This document shows, in pieces, positions 1 to 10,559 of a DNA stretch of 64,000 nucleotides (within the stretch, counting starts at the first letter, position 1; each line of letters begins with the position of its first letter). The notes under the pieces are model-generated. The model searched no databases, was not told where the DNA came from, and saw nothing but the letters and a program-made list of their open reading frames with translations. This DNA comes from Triticum aestivum (Eukaryota > Streptophyta > Magnoliopsida > Poales > Poaceae): positions 264,473,306 to 264,537,305 of the forward strand of contig NC_057807.1 in NCBI RefSeq assembly GCF_018294505.1, given 5' to 3'. Both the position numbers and the translations under genes were made by a program.

Positions 1-316
1 AACTATGTTCTTGAATGCATTGACCACAAGAACCGAGTGATAAGACAATCAAGGACTAAAACAAAGGGTGCACAACATCAAAACTGAGGACAAAGAAAAA
101 CGTCATCAGATATGTAAGTTGTATTAAGTTTGAATTTTAGAATGAACAAGAGCAACCAACAGTGATATTTAAATGATGCAAAATTAAGAAACTTGAACAT
201 TGAATGGACTTGGTATGAATTTTTTTCAAACTTCGTAGAGGCAACCGGCAAGTACAGCAACATGGTGCCATTTTCTGGTAAGCAGAAAGAACATCAGGTA
301 CAGCTAGAAGCATGTT

Positions 317-473
317 CTCCCTCCGTTCCTAAATATAGCCTTTTTAGAGATTTCACTATGAACTACATACGGAGCAAAATGAGTGAATCTACACTATGAA
401 ACATGTTTATATACATCCGTATGTAGTTTGTAGTGAAATCTCTAAAAATATTTATATTTAGGAACGGAGGGAG
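317..473. mobile_element. Stowaway-type MITE
   Basis: Terminal inverted repeats start CTCCCTCCGTTCCTAAATAT and end with the complement. The interior is a long imperfect palindrome. TA follows on the right at 474-475; the left flank reads TT, so one base of the target duplication has changed. It is a non-autonomous Tc1/mariner derivative without coding capacity. Confidence 0.85.
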
Positions 474-2319
474 TAGCTTACTATGCTGCCAACTGAGAGA
501 GCCATTGGCTTACCTCATGAAATGGCTATGAAAAAACCGGGAAGAGGTCAAAAAACTACATGGAAAATACCATACTGTACAACTCCACGTTGGATCTCAC
601 ATTAATGGCCTGTAAGGTACACAAAGAAATAAACAATCGCAATGGACCTTATGTGTTTAGAATGAACGGGCAAAACTGCCACATAGTTGCTACATTGGTG
701 CCTGAAGGTGAAGACTGAAGAGAGACCGTGCTAGGCATAGTTGTGCTTGTGCATATATGGCACTAAAAACCCAAAATATAAAGGGAATCAATAGATCCTC
801 GCATCATTGAGTCCCTTAATAATATGCTGGATAGAGATAATATACGAGCAAAAACATTAAGAATGGCAAGTGACACATTCAAAGACTGTAACTATCACAA
901 TGCCAGATTAAACTAACCAATGAGTGTGGCGCAGATGGAAAACGACATGGTATGCCATCTGCAACTGAAGTTGCAGCCTCGATTGTGAATGGTACAAAAG
1001 AAAAAAATGACGGTATGTGATTGTTCAGTACAACGTACAAACACATTCATCGAAGTGAAGATAGTAAATAACAGAATCACATCTAGAAGAAAAGGTCTAT
1101 ATTCCAAAAAAACATGTCACCAGCTAAATGGGTGTGGTTATGCCTTCTAAAAAGGAGACAATATCCTATCTCACCATGCTTTTCTATGACCATAACAAAA
1201 GCCAGGAGCACTCTCCAAACAAGGTTGGACTATATCTACATGAACAAGTCTTTACACATGGACACTATATGTACCATTCTCAAGAGTCAGAAAAAGGGAT
1301 GGACTGCAAGTAATGGTAAATGATGAAGATAACAATAAGGATGTTAGGGTCAAGAACATAATCTACAAAGAATTTTTCTAAAGTTATGAACTAAAAGTCC
1401 AAAACACACACTTGCCGTATGATGTTGCCAGCCTTTTACATAAGCACAAGTACATTGATAATTAATTTGCCGCAAAATCTCTTCAAATTAACAAATTTAC
1501 TAATCTATGGTAACATGAATGTTAGACACTATATGGCAGGATGAATATAATATACTATTCTACAGAAATATTGAAAAAATGCATGAACATTTGATGAAAA
1601 TATGAAATATCTCCAAAAAATGGTAAAAGCTTTACGCCCATCTAAGCTTATGGTTTCTTACCATCTATATACATCAGATTACAGTTACTCCTGAGTAATT
1701 ATTCAATAATACCAAACATCAAAATAGTATGGTATCTCATGTTTGAAGCTCATTATTGACTACAAGCTTATAGGAGTTGAGCTCAGTATTGTATAACGCA
1801 ATCAGACCTATTTTACTATTCAGTTATTAAAATTTAATTAATCTTTTAATAAATATTTAAACTACAACTACTCGCAAATATGTGTATAAATTCTTAAATT
1901 TCATCGATAATAATGTATGGTAAGGGGCCTAACACTGTCAATGTCGGTCCCATGCCCGGAAAAGGTAGGATGTGGCCTGAAAAAATTCAGATTTTTGACT
2001 AAGTTACCATCAGCAACGATCATTAATAGCAAACAAACTTATGAATTAATCTGTGCACAATAGATTTCCTCTGGAAACTGGGAGCTAAAAAAAAGGCAGG
2101 ACACCTAACTGAACAAACATTTTTATCTATGCCCTTTTTATTGCGAAATTGAAAGAAAGCAGAGGGGAGCTGGTACCACTTCAAGGTCCTCCCATAGCGG
2201 TACCTCAAACTCCAGTTTTGCACGATTTTTGTTGATTTTGGAGTCCGAAGGCACCAACATTTGTAGGGCTGTGCTGGAAGAAAAATGTATGGGCGTCGAT
2301 GAGCCCCCTCCGCTAACCC
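474..2319. other. AT-rich non-coding stretch, no gene recognised
   Basis: There are only short ORFs on both strands, none with a recognisable domain or splice structure. If the Helitron call is right, this is cargo. Confidence 0.5.
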
Positions 2320-2525
2320 AACTGCGAAAGCTCCTCCTCCTTCGACCTTGATGGCGATGGCAGCCTCACCAAACTGGAGATGTCCGTGTTGCATCACTCG
2401 CCTCCGCCCCGTCGCAGGGGACAAGACCCACACCCTCATCGCCTACATGGACACCGACGGCAACGCCACCGTCGAGTTCGACTAGCTCAACTCCTCCCTC
2501 GCGTCGCTGCTCCTCAAGCCCTGCT
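2320..2525 (+). pseudogene. EF-hand (calmodulin-like) gene fragment
   Basis: Two EF-hand calcium-binding loops can be read. From 2341 one frame gives FDLDGDGSLTKLEM, a loop with Asp at positions 1, 3 and 5. From about 2403 the next frame gives LRPVAGDKTHTLIAYMDTDG and then NATVEFD, a second loop, directly followed by TAG where Glu is expected. The spacing and wording resemble plant calmodulin-like (CML) proteins, calcium sensors with paired EF-hands. The reading frame changes between the loops and the second loop ends in a stop, so the copy is dead. GC content is far above the flanks. An AG|GTAAG splice-donor-like site at about 2670 suggests a genomic rather than mRNA-derived origin. Capture by the enclosing Helitron is likely. 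Confidence 0.6.
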
Positions 2526-3772
2526 AATCAACCGTCAATATTGACTGGCCCCAGGAGATTGAGGAGGCGCGCGTGACCCAGATCAGACCCGTGGCCGCAC
2601 CAACGACGTGAGCAGCGGGGGTTGCGTGCAGGGAAGACGAGCAAGGTGGCGACACAGAATCAACAGAGGTAAGACGAGCTTGGGAGTGAGATGAGCAACG
2701 TCATTACCAGCGGCAGTAACCGGAGTTTATCGGGAGGCAGCAATTTTGGAGTGACAAGGAGAAAAGTGAAGGAGAAAGGGGATCGGGATTTCTGTTTTGA
2801 GGATAGGACAAAGGGGATCAGGAGCGAGTAACATGTGCGTGCCAGATGCACCCACGAGAGCATATTTTCCAGATACGAGTACAACAGAAAAAATTCCAAC
2901 TAATAAACTAAAAAGCTAATATATCTCAAACAAAATATATTGGCAAAATATTCATATTCGAAATTATTGCCACATTTGAATACAGAATTTCTTTGCACAA
3001 ACCAAATAATAGTTTTCTCTAAATGATGACTAAAATGTTGCTTAAATAACTATTAAATTCTTACCTGTGCACATATTTTCTACTCCCTCCGAGACAAAAT
3101 GTATGCCCCGCAAAAAAATGTAAGACGCTTTTTGACACATTTGTATTGCCATGATGTTTGATGAATATATTAAAAAATTAATCCTTAATATGTGTGTGCT
3201 TAAACTAAATTAGATTATTTCTCTTTTTATAAATTATTCTAAACATATCCGTTCAATCATATAAAAAAAAATCCCTAGCCAATACCGATGGTTCATATTC
3301 TCACTCAAATTTATCGAAATGGCTTTACGGACGACACTGCCCGCACGACCTGAAAACGATACTTCCTCCCAACAGCTCTAAGCATAGACAAAATGAAAAC
3401 AATTGCCTCCTGCGCACTGTTGGTGCTGCCACGTAGAGTCGTCCATTCATCGGCCGCAAGTTTATCATGTATATAGCAACACTCCAAATTTATTGTGTAA
3501 AAACTTCTCTATAAAACAGCCCATATACGACGTAAAAAAGTTTTGTTTGCCGTGATGGGACTTCTGCATGAATTCATGATAAGATGGACTCATACCACAA
3601 ACATGATTTTCAGTCTACACGTCGCTCTAGAACAATTTGTCGCCAACGGTCCTTCTCAAATTTTTGCAAAGCTTGAAGGTAGATTTCGCTAAACTTGAAA
3701 AATGTCAATTCATGACCAACTAACAAAACAATCAAATATTATCTTCATTTAACCTAACCTTCTAACATACTA
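2526..3772. other. Non-coding stretch with a partial Stowaway-like end
   Basis: At 3083 the sequence TACTCCCTCCGAGACAAAAT resembles the left end of a Stowaway element, followed by a motif (GTAAGACGCTTTTTGACAC) common in such MITEs, but no matching right end was found. The remainder shows no ORF with recognisable content. Confidence 0.4.
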
Positions 3773-3803
3773 GCCCGCGCGTATGCGCGGGCCACTCTAC
3801 TAG
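3773..3803 (+). other. Helitron 3' hairpin and CTAG end
   Basis: GCCCGCGC at 3773-3780 pairs perfectly with GCGCGGGC at 3785-3792 around a 4-base loop. A short spacer follows, then CTAG at 3800-3803 with T at 3804, the usual Helitron 3' end inserted between A and T. Confidence 0.7.
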
Positions 3804-4547
3804 TTAAGAAGGAAAAAGATGACAAAACTTAGATCCTTGCTTTATGCCTAGCTAAGGGCGTAAAACTATAGCGCTTGTTGGGAGGTAACCCAATGAATAA
3901 AATTTATTTTTGGTTTTTGCTTTCTGTTCTTGTGTGTTAACACAATTATGCTACTGCTATGATTGTGTTTTTTGTGTTTTAATTAGTGCTTTTGCCAAGT
4001 AAAGCCTTTAGGATCTTCTGGGATGATAGTTGTTTGATCTTGCTGAAAAAGACAGAAACTTTGCGCTCACGAAAATAATTCTCATAAACCATAGAAAAGA
4101 GATTTTTCCCTGATTCTTTTTGAAGAAGATTAATATACAAATTACGATGGTCGTCCTAATTTGGTAGTATTTTTGGAGTTTCAGAAGTATTTGAAAGTTC
4201 CAGATTACTACAGACTATTCTGTTTTGACAGATTCTGTTTTCTTTGTGTTGTGTGCTTATTTTGATGGCTCTATGGTTTTCTTTCATGAGTTTTTGCCAT
4301 AAAAAAGTTGAAATACAGTAGATATAATAAAAAAACAAAATAAGAATTGGTTTGACACAACACTTATAGTTGTGGTTTGCTTTCTTTTACTAACGGATCT
4401 CACAAGGGTTTTGTTGAGTTTGGTGTGATTGAAGTTTTTAAGTTTTGGGTTATCTTACGATGGATGAAAGAATGATAGAAGAGTCTAAGATTGGGGATGC
4501 CCCGACATCCCAAGCTATTATCCAAGAATGAGCAACCAACTAATCTT

Positions 4548-4573
4548 GGGGATGCCCCCCGAGTGGCATCCCC
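4548..4573 (+). repeat. Conserved GGGGATGCC/GGCATCCCC hairpin
   Basis: GGGGATGCC (4548-4556) pairs with GGCATCCCC (4565-4573) over an 8-base loop. The same hairpin sits at 57800-57823 in the second copy. The left arm repeats the core of the polypurine tract found before the LTR. Confidence 0.7.
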
Positions 4574-6303
4574 TCTTTCTTCTAACGACCATCAGTATTT
4601 TACTCGAGGCTATATTTTTATTTGTCACATGATATGTATTTTGCTTGGAGCATCTTGTATGATATGTGTCTTTGATTGTTTTATTTTGTGTTTTAAGTCA
4701 TCAATGCTTGCTGGACACACCTATTTGAGAGAGCCAAAATTATGCCATGACTTGTTAGAATTGCTCTCTAAGCTTCACTTAAATTTTTATGAGCAATGGA
4801 CTTGCTCTAGTGCTTTACTTATATCTTTTTGAGCACGGTGGGCTTAGTATTTTTGAAGAAATGCTCTCTTGCTTCACTTAGATTTATTTGAGAGTTAGTA
4901 AAATTTTGAAGAAATGCTCTCTTGCTTCACTTAGATTAATTTGAGAGAAAGAAAAAAAATATGCTCATGATCTTCACTTATATTAGTTTGAGCCTAACAA
5001 AATCAACATATGAAAATAGTTCCAAAGTGATAGATATCCAAGGAGGATATAATAAAAACTTTCATGAAGATCATTGGACAGAATAATCTTGATTCTTAGT
5101 AATGGTTTTGAGATATGTCGATATGATATGTGAGTCATGTTGATGAGTAATTGTGCTTTAGTAAGAATATTGATGTTAAGGTTTGTGATTTCCTATGCAA
5201 GCACGAAAGTCAATAGTTATGCAATGAAATTTATATCCTACTTATGGTGCATTATTTGGTGTTACTTATGCTTAATTCTTGGGTACAAGATTTTTTCGCT
5301 TTTTGGTTGGTCGCTTCTCAATCTTTTTGCTAGCCTTCATTTTGCACTAAGTATGATCACTACTTGTGCATGCAAAACCTTTTAAACCAGTTTTGCCTTA
5401 TGATTTCACAATACCTACCTATATGCGGTATTTCCATGCCGTTCTAAGCAAATTTGCATGTGCCATCTCTAATGTTCAAAATAAATTTCTCTTTTGTGTG
5501 CTCTACTACTCGCGAGGCGGTAAAGGGTAGCCAATATTTTCCATGCTAGATGTGTTATTCTCATGATGAGTGTTTATTCACTTGTCATTGCACGAGAGTA
5601 CGGCAAAGATATTAGGGATGCCCAGTCCCGAAATGAAAAATCATTTACTTTATGTTGTCAAATAATAAATTCCTTGGAAAGTGTTGGTATGGAAGACACC
5701 TGTGGATACGGCTAGCCATGAAAAGTGAAAGTTATGTTGGAAAAAGGAATAAACTTTATTTTCTGTTTGGGAACCGCCTATGATGTATCTAGCATGGAAA
5801 GCGTTGGGATGCTCCAAGTCGTTTTTGTTGGTAGGAAAAGTATGCCTCTCAAAAATAATTGTATCCCTCAATGTAAGCTTTGAGCTCTGGCACCTCTACA
5901 AATCACTACTTCCCTCCGCGAAGGGCCTTTCTTTTACTTATGCAATTTTTATTATGAATTTGAGTCTCCATCTTCTCTTATAAAGCACCAACTAAGGGGC
6001 ACTATGATCGTATTTGAGCATTGGGTGTAGCTAATATTCGGGTGTGTTTCATGAATGGATCAATGATTGAGCATCATGGGCTAGGGATAACTTGCTTCAG
6101 TGTTGATATTTTGAAAGACATGGTTGCTTGTTGGTATGCTTGAGTATTAAAGTCTTCATGTCAAAACTAGACTATTGCTTTGAATCATATAAAAGTCCAT
6201 ATGTCCATGCTATAAAGAAAAGAATGGGATGAACATGTTAGGCAGCATTCCACATCAAAAATTCTGTTTTTATCATTTACCTACTCGAGGACGAGCAGGA
6301 ATT

Positions 6304-6317
6304 AAGCTTGGGGATGC
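6304..6317 (+). other. Polypurine tract of the Gypsy element
   Basis: AAGCTTGGGGATGC immediately precedes the TG of the 3' LTR. This is the position of the plus-strand primer in LTR retrotransposons. Confidence 0.75.
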
Positions 6318-7921
6318 TGATACGTCTCCAACGTATCTATAATTTTTTATTGTTCCATGCTGTTATATTATCATTCTTGGATGTTTTACAATCATTTATA
6401 GTCATTTTATATCATTTTTTGGAACTAACCTATTGACATAGTTCCAAGTGCCAGTTGCTGTTTTTACATGTTTTTTACATTGCAGGAAATCAATATCACA
6501 GGGAGTCCAAATGCCACACCACTTTACGATGATTTTTTATGGACCAAAAGGAAGAAGTTGGGCCCTGGTTGCACCTCGGGGGAGTCCCGAGGAGGGGACA
6601 ACCCACAAGGGCACGCTAGGAGGCCCAGGAGCACCCTGGTGGGTTGTGCCCACCTCAGGTGCCCCCCGGGCCGCCTATTTGCTTTATAAATACCCCAATA
6701 TTCCAGAAACCCTAGGGGAGTCGACGAAATATTCATCCAGCCGCCGCAGAGTCCAGAACCACCAGATCCAATCTAGACACCATCATGGAGGGGTTCATCA
6801 CTTCCATTGGTGCCTCTTCGATGATGCGTGAGTAGTTCTCTGTAGACCTTCGGGTCCGTAGTTAGTAGCTAGATGGCTTCCTCTTTCTCTCTCTTGATTA
6901 GCAATAGAATGGTCTCTTGGAGATCCATATGATGTAAGTCTTTTGGCGGTGTGTTTGTTGGGATCTGAAGAACTTCGAGTTTATGATCAGTTATATCTTT
7001 TTATATCCATGAAAGTTATTTGAGTTTTTTTGATCTCTTATATGCATGATTGCTTATAGCCTCATATTTCTTCTCCGATATTTGGGTTTTGTTTGGCCAA
7101 CTTGATCTATTTATCTTGCAATTGGAAGAGGTGCCCGGTAGTGGGTTCGATCTTACGGTGATTAATCCCAGTGACAGAAAGGAACCGACACGTATGTATC
7201 GTTTCTACTAAGGATAAAAAGATGGGACCCATATCTGCCGCAGTAGATAAATGGAGCCTGTCTATATCATGTCATTGTCGTTATTTCATTACTCCATTTT
7301 TCCATGAACTTAATACACTAGATGCATGCTGGATAGTGGTCAATGAGTGGAGTAATAGTAGTAGATGCAGGCAAGAGACGGTCTACTAATCTTGGACGTG
7401 ATGCCTATGTAATGATCATTGCCTGGTTATCGTCATAATTATTTGAAGTTCTATCAATTTTCCAACAGTAATTTGTTCACCCACCGTTTCCTATCTTTCT
7501 CGAGAGAAGCCACTAGTGAAACCTACGGCCCCCGGGTGTTCTTTCTCATATATTTGCCTTGTGATCTACTTTTTCCTTGCATTTATTTTCAGATCTATTA
7601 AACCAACAATACAAAAATACCTTGCTGCAATTTATTCTTATTTATTTTATTTGGCGTTTGATCTATCAATCTACTACAAATTTACCTCACGTCCTTTGCC
7701 TATCTTGAGCCTTCGTACCCTGAAAGGGATTGATATCCCCTTTAACATGTCGGGTTGCGAGGTGTTGTTATTTGTGCGCAGGGGCTGTTTATGTCGTGTT
7801 GCTTGGTTCTCCTATTGGTTCAATAACCTTGGTTTCATATATGAGGGAAATACCTATCGCCGATGTGCTACATCATCCCTTCCTCTCTGGGGAAACACCG
7901 ATGTAGCTGCAAGCGACATCA
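6318..7921 (+). mobile_element. 3' LTR of the Gypsy element (about 1.6 kb)
   Basis: It begins TGATACGTCTCCAACGTATC just after the polypurine tract. It contains the LTR phrases expected in this wheat family: a TATAAATA box, GATGCATGCTGGATAG..GGTC, GCCACTAGTGAAACCTA, and near the end a CTACATCATC..CCTCT..GGGGAAA block also present just before the PBS at 56 kb. The right limit is placed near a CATCA at about 7921. The 5' LTR is not in the window, so no target duplication can be checked. Confidence 0.75.
6685..6692 (+). promoter_or_regulatory. TATA box of the Gypsy LTR
   Basis: TATAAATA follows a GC-rich stretch within the LTR, as expected for the U3/R boundary. Confidence 0.55.
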
Positions 7922-8366
7922 TGTTATGGTTTTTTTAACACAACTATAGAAACAAAAAATAAATAAAATAAAAACAACACAATAAAAACTAAACAAAAAT
8001 ATATATACACACAGTAAAATATATATTACTAATATAAACTATAGGAATACTATTTCCTCACCTCATGCAATTTTTTTGAAAATTCATTTTATGCAATAGG
8101 CCACACAAAACAACAACAACGCAGACAAATAAAATATTTTGAAGATTAAGAAAAATACTAGAACATATCAAATGAACTGGAAATAATATTCTTGACATTA
8201 TGAACATTTTTAAACATGGGATAAGTCATGTTATCTCTACTCCAATAAATTGCCTTTAGTTGCATAATGAAAAGAATATAGCAGAAGAGCAAATAATGCA
8301 TGGAAAATATGATATGCATATGTATGATCTAATAACATCCTAATTTAGAAAAATTGGGATGTTACA
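7922..8366 (-). mobile_element. Chromovirus 3' LTR remnant
   Basis: The right edge GGGATGTTACA and the adjoining polypurine tract match the LTR edge at 40657. Further left, only scattered similarity to that LTR remains (ATATGATATGCA, CTAATAACAT). It is very AT-rich. It may be the end of a related subfamily's LTR; the left limit against the Gypsy LTR is approximate. Confidence 0.5.
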
Positions 8367-8773
8367 AACCTACCCCCCTTAAGATGAATCTCACCCTCGA
8401 GATTCGGGCTGGCTAGCAAATAGGTGTGGGTGATCCTGTCTGAGTTCTTCCTCTCGTTCCCAGGTAGCTTCCTCCTCTGTATGATGATCCCACTGAACCT
8501 TGCATAGCTTGATTTTCTTGGTGCGAGTAACTCTCTCTGCTGCCTCAGAATCTTAACAGGCTTCTCCTCATATGTCAAATCACTCTCCAACTGAATTGCC
8601 TCAAGTGGCACTGTGTCCCTCAATGGAACATTCATCATCTCTGCATGGCACTTCTTCAACTGAGATACATGAGACACAATATGAACTCCTGACAAGGATT
8701 CTGGCAACTCCAGCTGATAAGCTACCTATCCTCTATGCTCCAAGATCTTGTAAGGCCCCACAAAACATGGTGC
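8367..8773 (-). pseudogene. Chromovirus pol 3' end (chromodomain region) fragment
   Basis: The minus strand reads LKKCHAEM, PLRDTVPLEAIQLESDLTYE and EEKPVKIL. This is nearly the same as the pol C-terminus of the intact-structure chromovirus at 40.7-41.0 kb, where it leads into the chromodomain. The N-terminal side is cut at 8773 by a CACTA end (CACTA at 8774). In the other copy the sequence continues past the same point (ACAAAACATGG), so the break is the insertion site. Frame is lost beyond the EEKPVKIL motif. Confidence 0.75.
8369..8380 (-). other. Polypurine tract (minus-strand element)
   Basis: CCTACCCCCCTT on the plus strand, a purine run on the minus strand, lies next to the LTR end. 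It is identical to the tract at 40660-40671. Confidence 0.65.
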
Positions 8774-9230
8774 CACTATAAAAAAATACACTTCCGTGAT
8801 GATACTTGTTTGTCACAGTAGGTCGCATTTTTTATCATGCATGTATATCCATGACGATTTTATGACAGAATCAAGATAATCATACCTGTGCTGTCGTAGA
8901 AGTGTTCCATGACATTACCAAAATTATCATCACGGAAGTGTCCACTTCCATGACAATAAATCACGCGTCACAGAAGTTCTTTCGTCAAGGGTGACCGACA
9001 CGTAGCATCCACCGTAACGGAACACTATTAAGCTATCGGGTCCGGTTTTGGATCTGATAACCCGTTAACAGCCCGTACCAATGGGGATTTTTCACGTGTA
9101 AAATCATCATTGGCTGGAGGAAACACGTGTCAGCTCCCCGTTGGCATAGGTGTCACTCATCCAATGGGCGAGATGCGCTTATGAAATGTTGACACGTGGA
9201 CTGGCCCAAAAATGGCCGATAAAGTTTAAA

Positions 9231-9560
9231 TGGGCCGGCCCAACTAAAGGCCCACAAGATTTTGTTGTCCATAATGGGCCGGCCCAGCAAAAGGCCCACG
9301 AGATTTTGCGGGCCATAATGGGGCGGCCCAGCTAAAGGCCCACAAGTTTTTGCGGGTCATAATGGGTCGGCCCAGCTAAAAGCCCGCGAGATTTTACGGG
9401 ACATAATGGGCCGACCCAGCTAAAGGCCCCCAAGACTTTGCGGACCATAATGGGCCGGCCCACTAAAGGCCCACGAGATTCCGCTGCCCATAATGGGCCG
9501 GCCCAGCTAAAGGCCCAAAAGATTTTGATGACACTAGTAGGCCGGCCCATTAACAGGCTG
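9231..9560. repeat. 44-bp subterminal tandem repeats of the CACTA
   Basis: TGGGCCGGCCCA-type cores recur at about 9231, 9275, 9319, 9363, 9407, 9451 and 9493, each followed by AAGGCCCAC-like and GATTTTG-like words. The core is palindromic, suitable for a dimeric binding protein such as a TNPA-type transposase subunit. Looser GGCC-containing repeats with longer spacing continue to about 10200. Confidence 0.8.
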
Positions 9561-10302
9561 CCATGTTTTGGGCCAAATGTCGGCCAATATTTGATCCGGT
9601 CCATTAACAGTCTACCACGTTCCAGGCCTAATAGAGGCCCATATGAGATCCGGCCCGTTAAAAGCCTCCCACCTTCTGGGCCAAATTACGGCCCAGATCA
9701 GGTCCGACCCTTTTAGAGGCTTTGGGCTAAATTATGGCCCATATCAGATTTGGCCCGTCAACTGGACGCCATGCTTTTGGGCCCACTTGATAAAGGGCCA
9801 TTTAGTAATTCGGTCTAATATTAGTTTCGGTCTGTTAAAGGCCCGTTTAACATTTCGACCCTATATATATTTCGGCCTGTTAAAAGCCCGTCATATAGTT
9901 GGGCCTAACTACGCCCTCGTTTGCATCCAGCCTGCTCACAGCCGATAATCTGATTGGGCCAAACAAGGACCGAGACAATTTTGGCCTGTTATAAGCCCAT
10001 GATTTGATTGGCAGGGGCTAGGGTCTATTTCGGCCTGCTGCCGGCCCGTGAGCTGTTCGGCACGTTTCAGGCCCAACCTACTTTTTGGCCTCCTAAAAGC
10101 CCATTGAGTTTTCTTAGGAAAATAGGGCCGGTGGTTTACTTGGCCTATTAAAGGCCCGAATCTACTAGTGGGCTAGTTTACATTTAGGCCTGTTAACGGA
10201 CCAAGATGACGGGGCCCATGATGCGGATCATACATAGTGATTTGCATGACGACCCAATTATGTACCGTAATTTTACAGTTTGGCCGGTTTACTGCGAAGA
10301 CA

Positions 10303-10304
<2 letters not shown>

Positions 10305-10336
<32 letters not shown>
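10305..10336. repeat. (AT)16 microsatellite
   Basis: Uninterrupted AT dinucleotides at the inner edge of the CACTA subterminal region. Confidence 0.95.
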
Positions 10337-10340
<4 letters not shown>

Positions 10341-10559
10341 AAATAACTGCATCATCGTGAATAAGAACAAAACCTAGACTATACAATAAAGAAATTACGG
10401 CATATTACATCACTGGGCATCGAAGTTCGCCACTATGATAATAAAGCACAAGCAGACAGCAGATTACATACACTGGGCATCAAAGATCGCCACCAGTGCA
10501 ATAAACATGCCGACAAAATAATATACAAAACCGACATCACTTCAATAGAGTTCAAGAAA

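Larger units (their letters stand above)
1..3803 (+). mobile_element. Helitron, 3' portion (5' end probably left of window)
   Basis: The right end is a typical Helitron 3' terminus: a GC hairpin followed by CTAG and a T. Sequence from 3804 on is Gypsy internal DNA also seen after the gag gene at 57.1 kb, so the Gypsy is the host of the insertion. No Gypsy gag occurs between 1 and 3803, which implies that the whole stretch is Helitron cargo and that the 5' TC end lies outside the window. It carries a Stowaway MITE and an EF-hand gene fragment. The terminus is well supported; the leftward extent is inference, and part could instead be unrelated DNA joined by deletion. Confidence 0.45.
3804..6317 (+). 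mobile_element. Gypsy LTR retrotransposon, 3' internal region
   Basis: This is colinear with 57.1-58.0 kb, which lies after the gag of the second copy. Shared blocks include a GCTTGTTGGGAGG..AACCCAA motif, the CTTGGGGATGCC motif and the ACACACCT..TTGAGAGAGCC stretch. No protease, integrase or reverse transcriptase is readable; ORFs are short and AT-rich. It runs directly into a polypurine tract and the 3' LTR. It is best explained as a non-autonomous, pol-less Gypsy family of the Sabrina/WHAM kind; the family name is from memory and uncertain. Confidence 0.7.

Noticed and set aside
3083..3140. Stowaway-like left end
   Set aside because: Not called as a full MITE because no inverted right end or TA duplication could be found.
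7419..7938. 140-codon ORF across the end of the Gypsy 3' LTR
   Set aside because: Lies wholly in LTR sequence that is non-coding in this family; no domain.
9231..9560. Regular repeats resembling a CRISPR array
   Set aside because: Repeats are continuous and degenerate without unique spacers, and the DNA is eukaryotic CACTA subterminal sequence.
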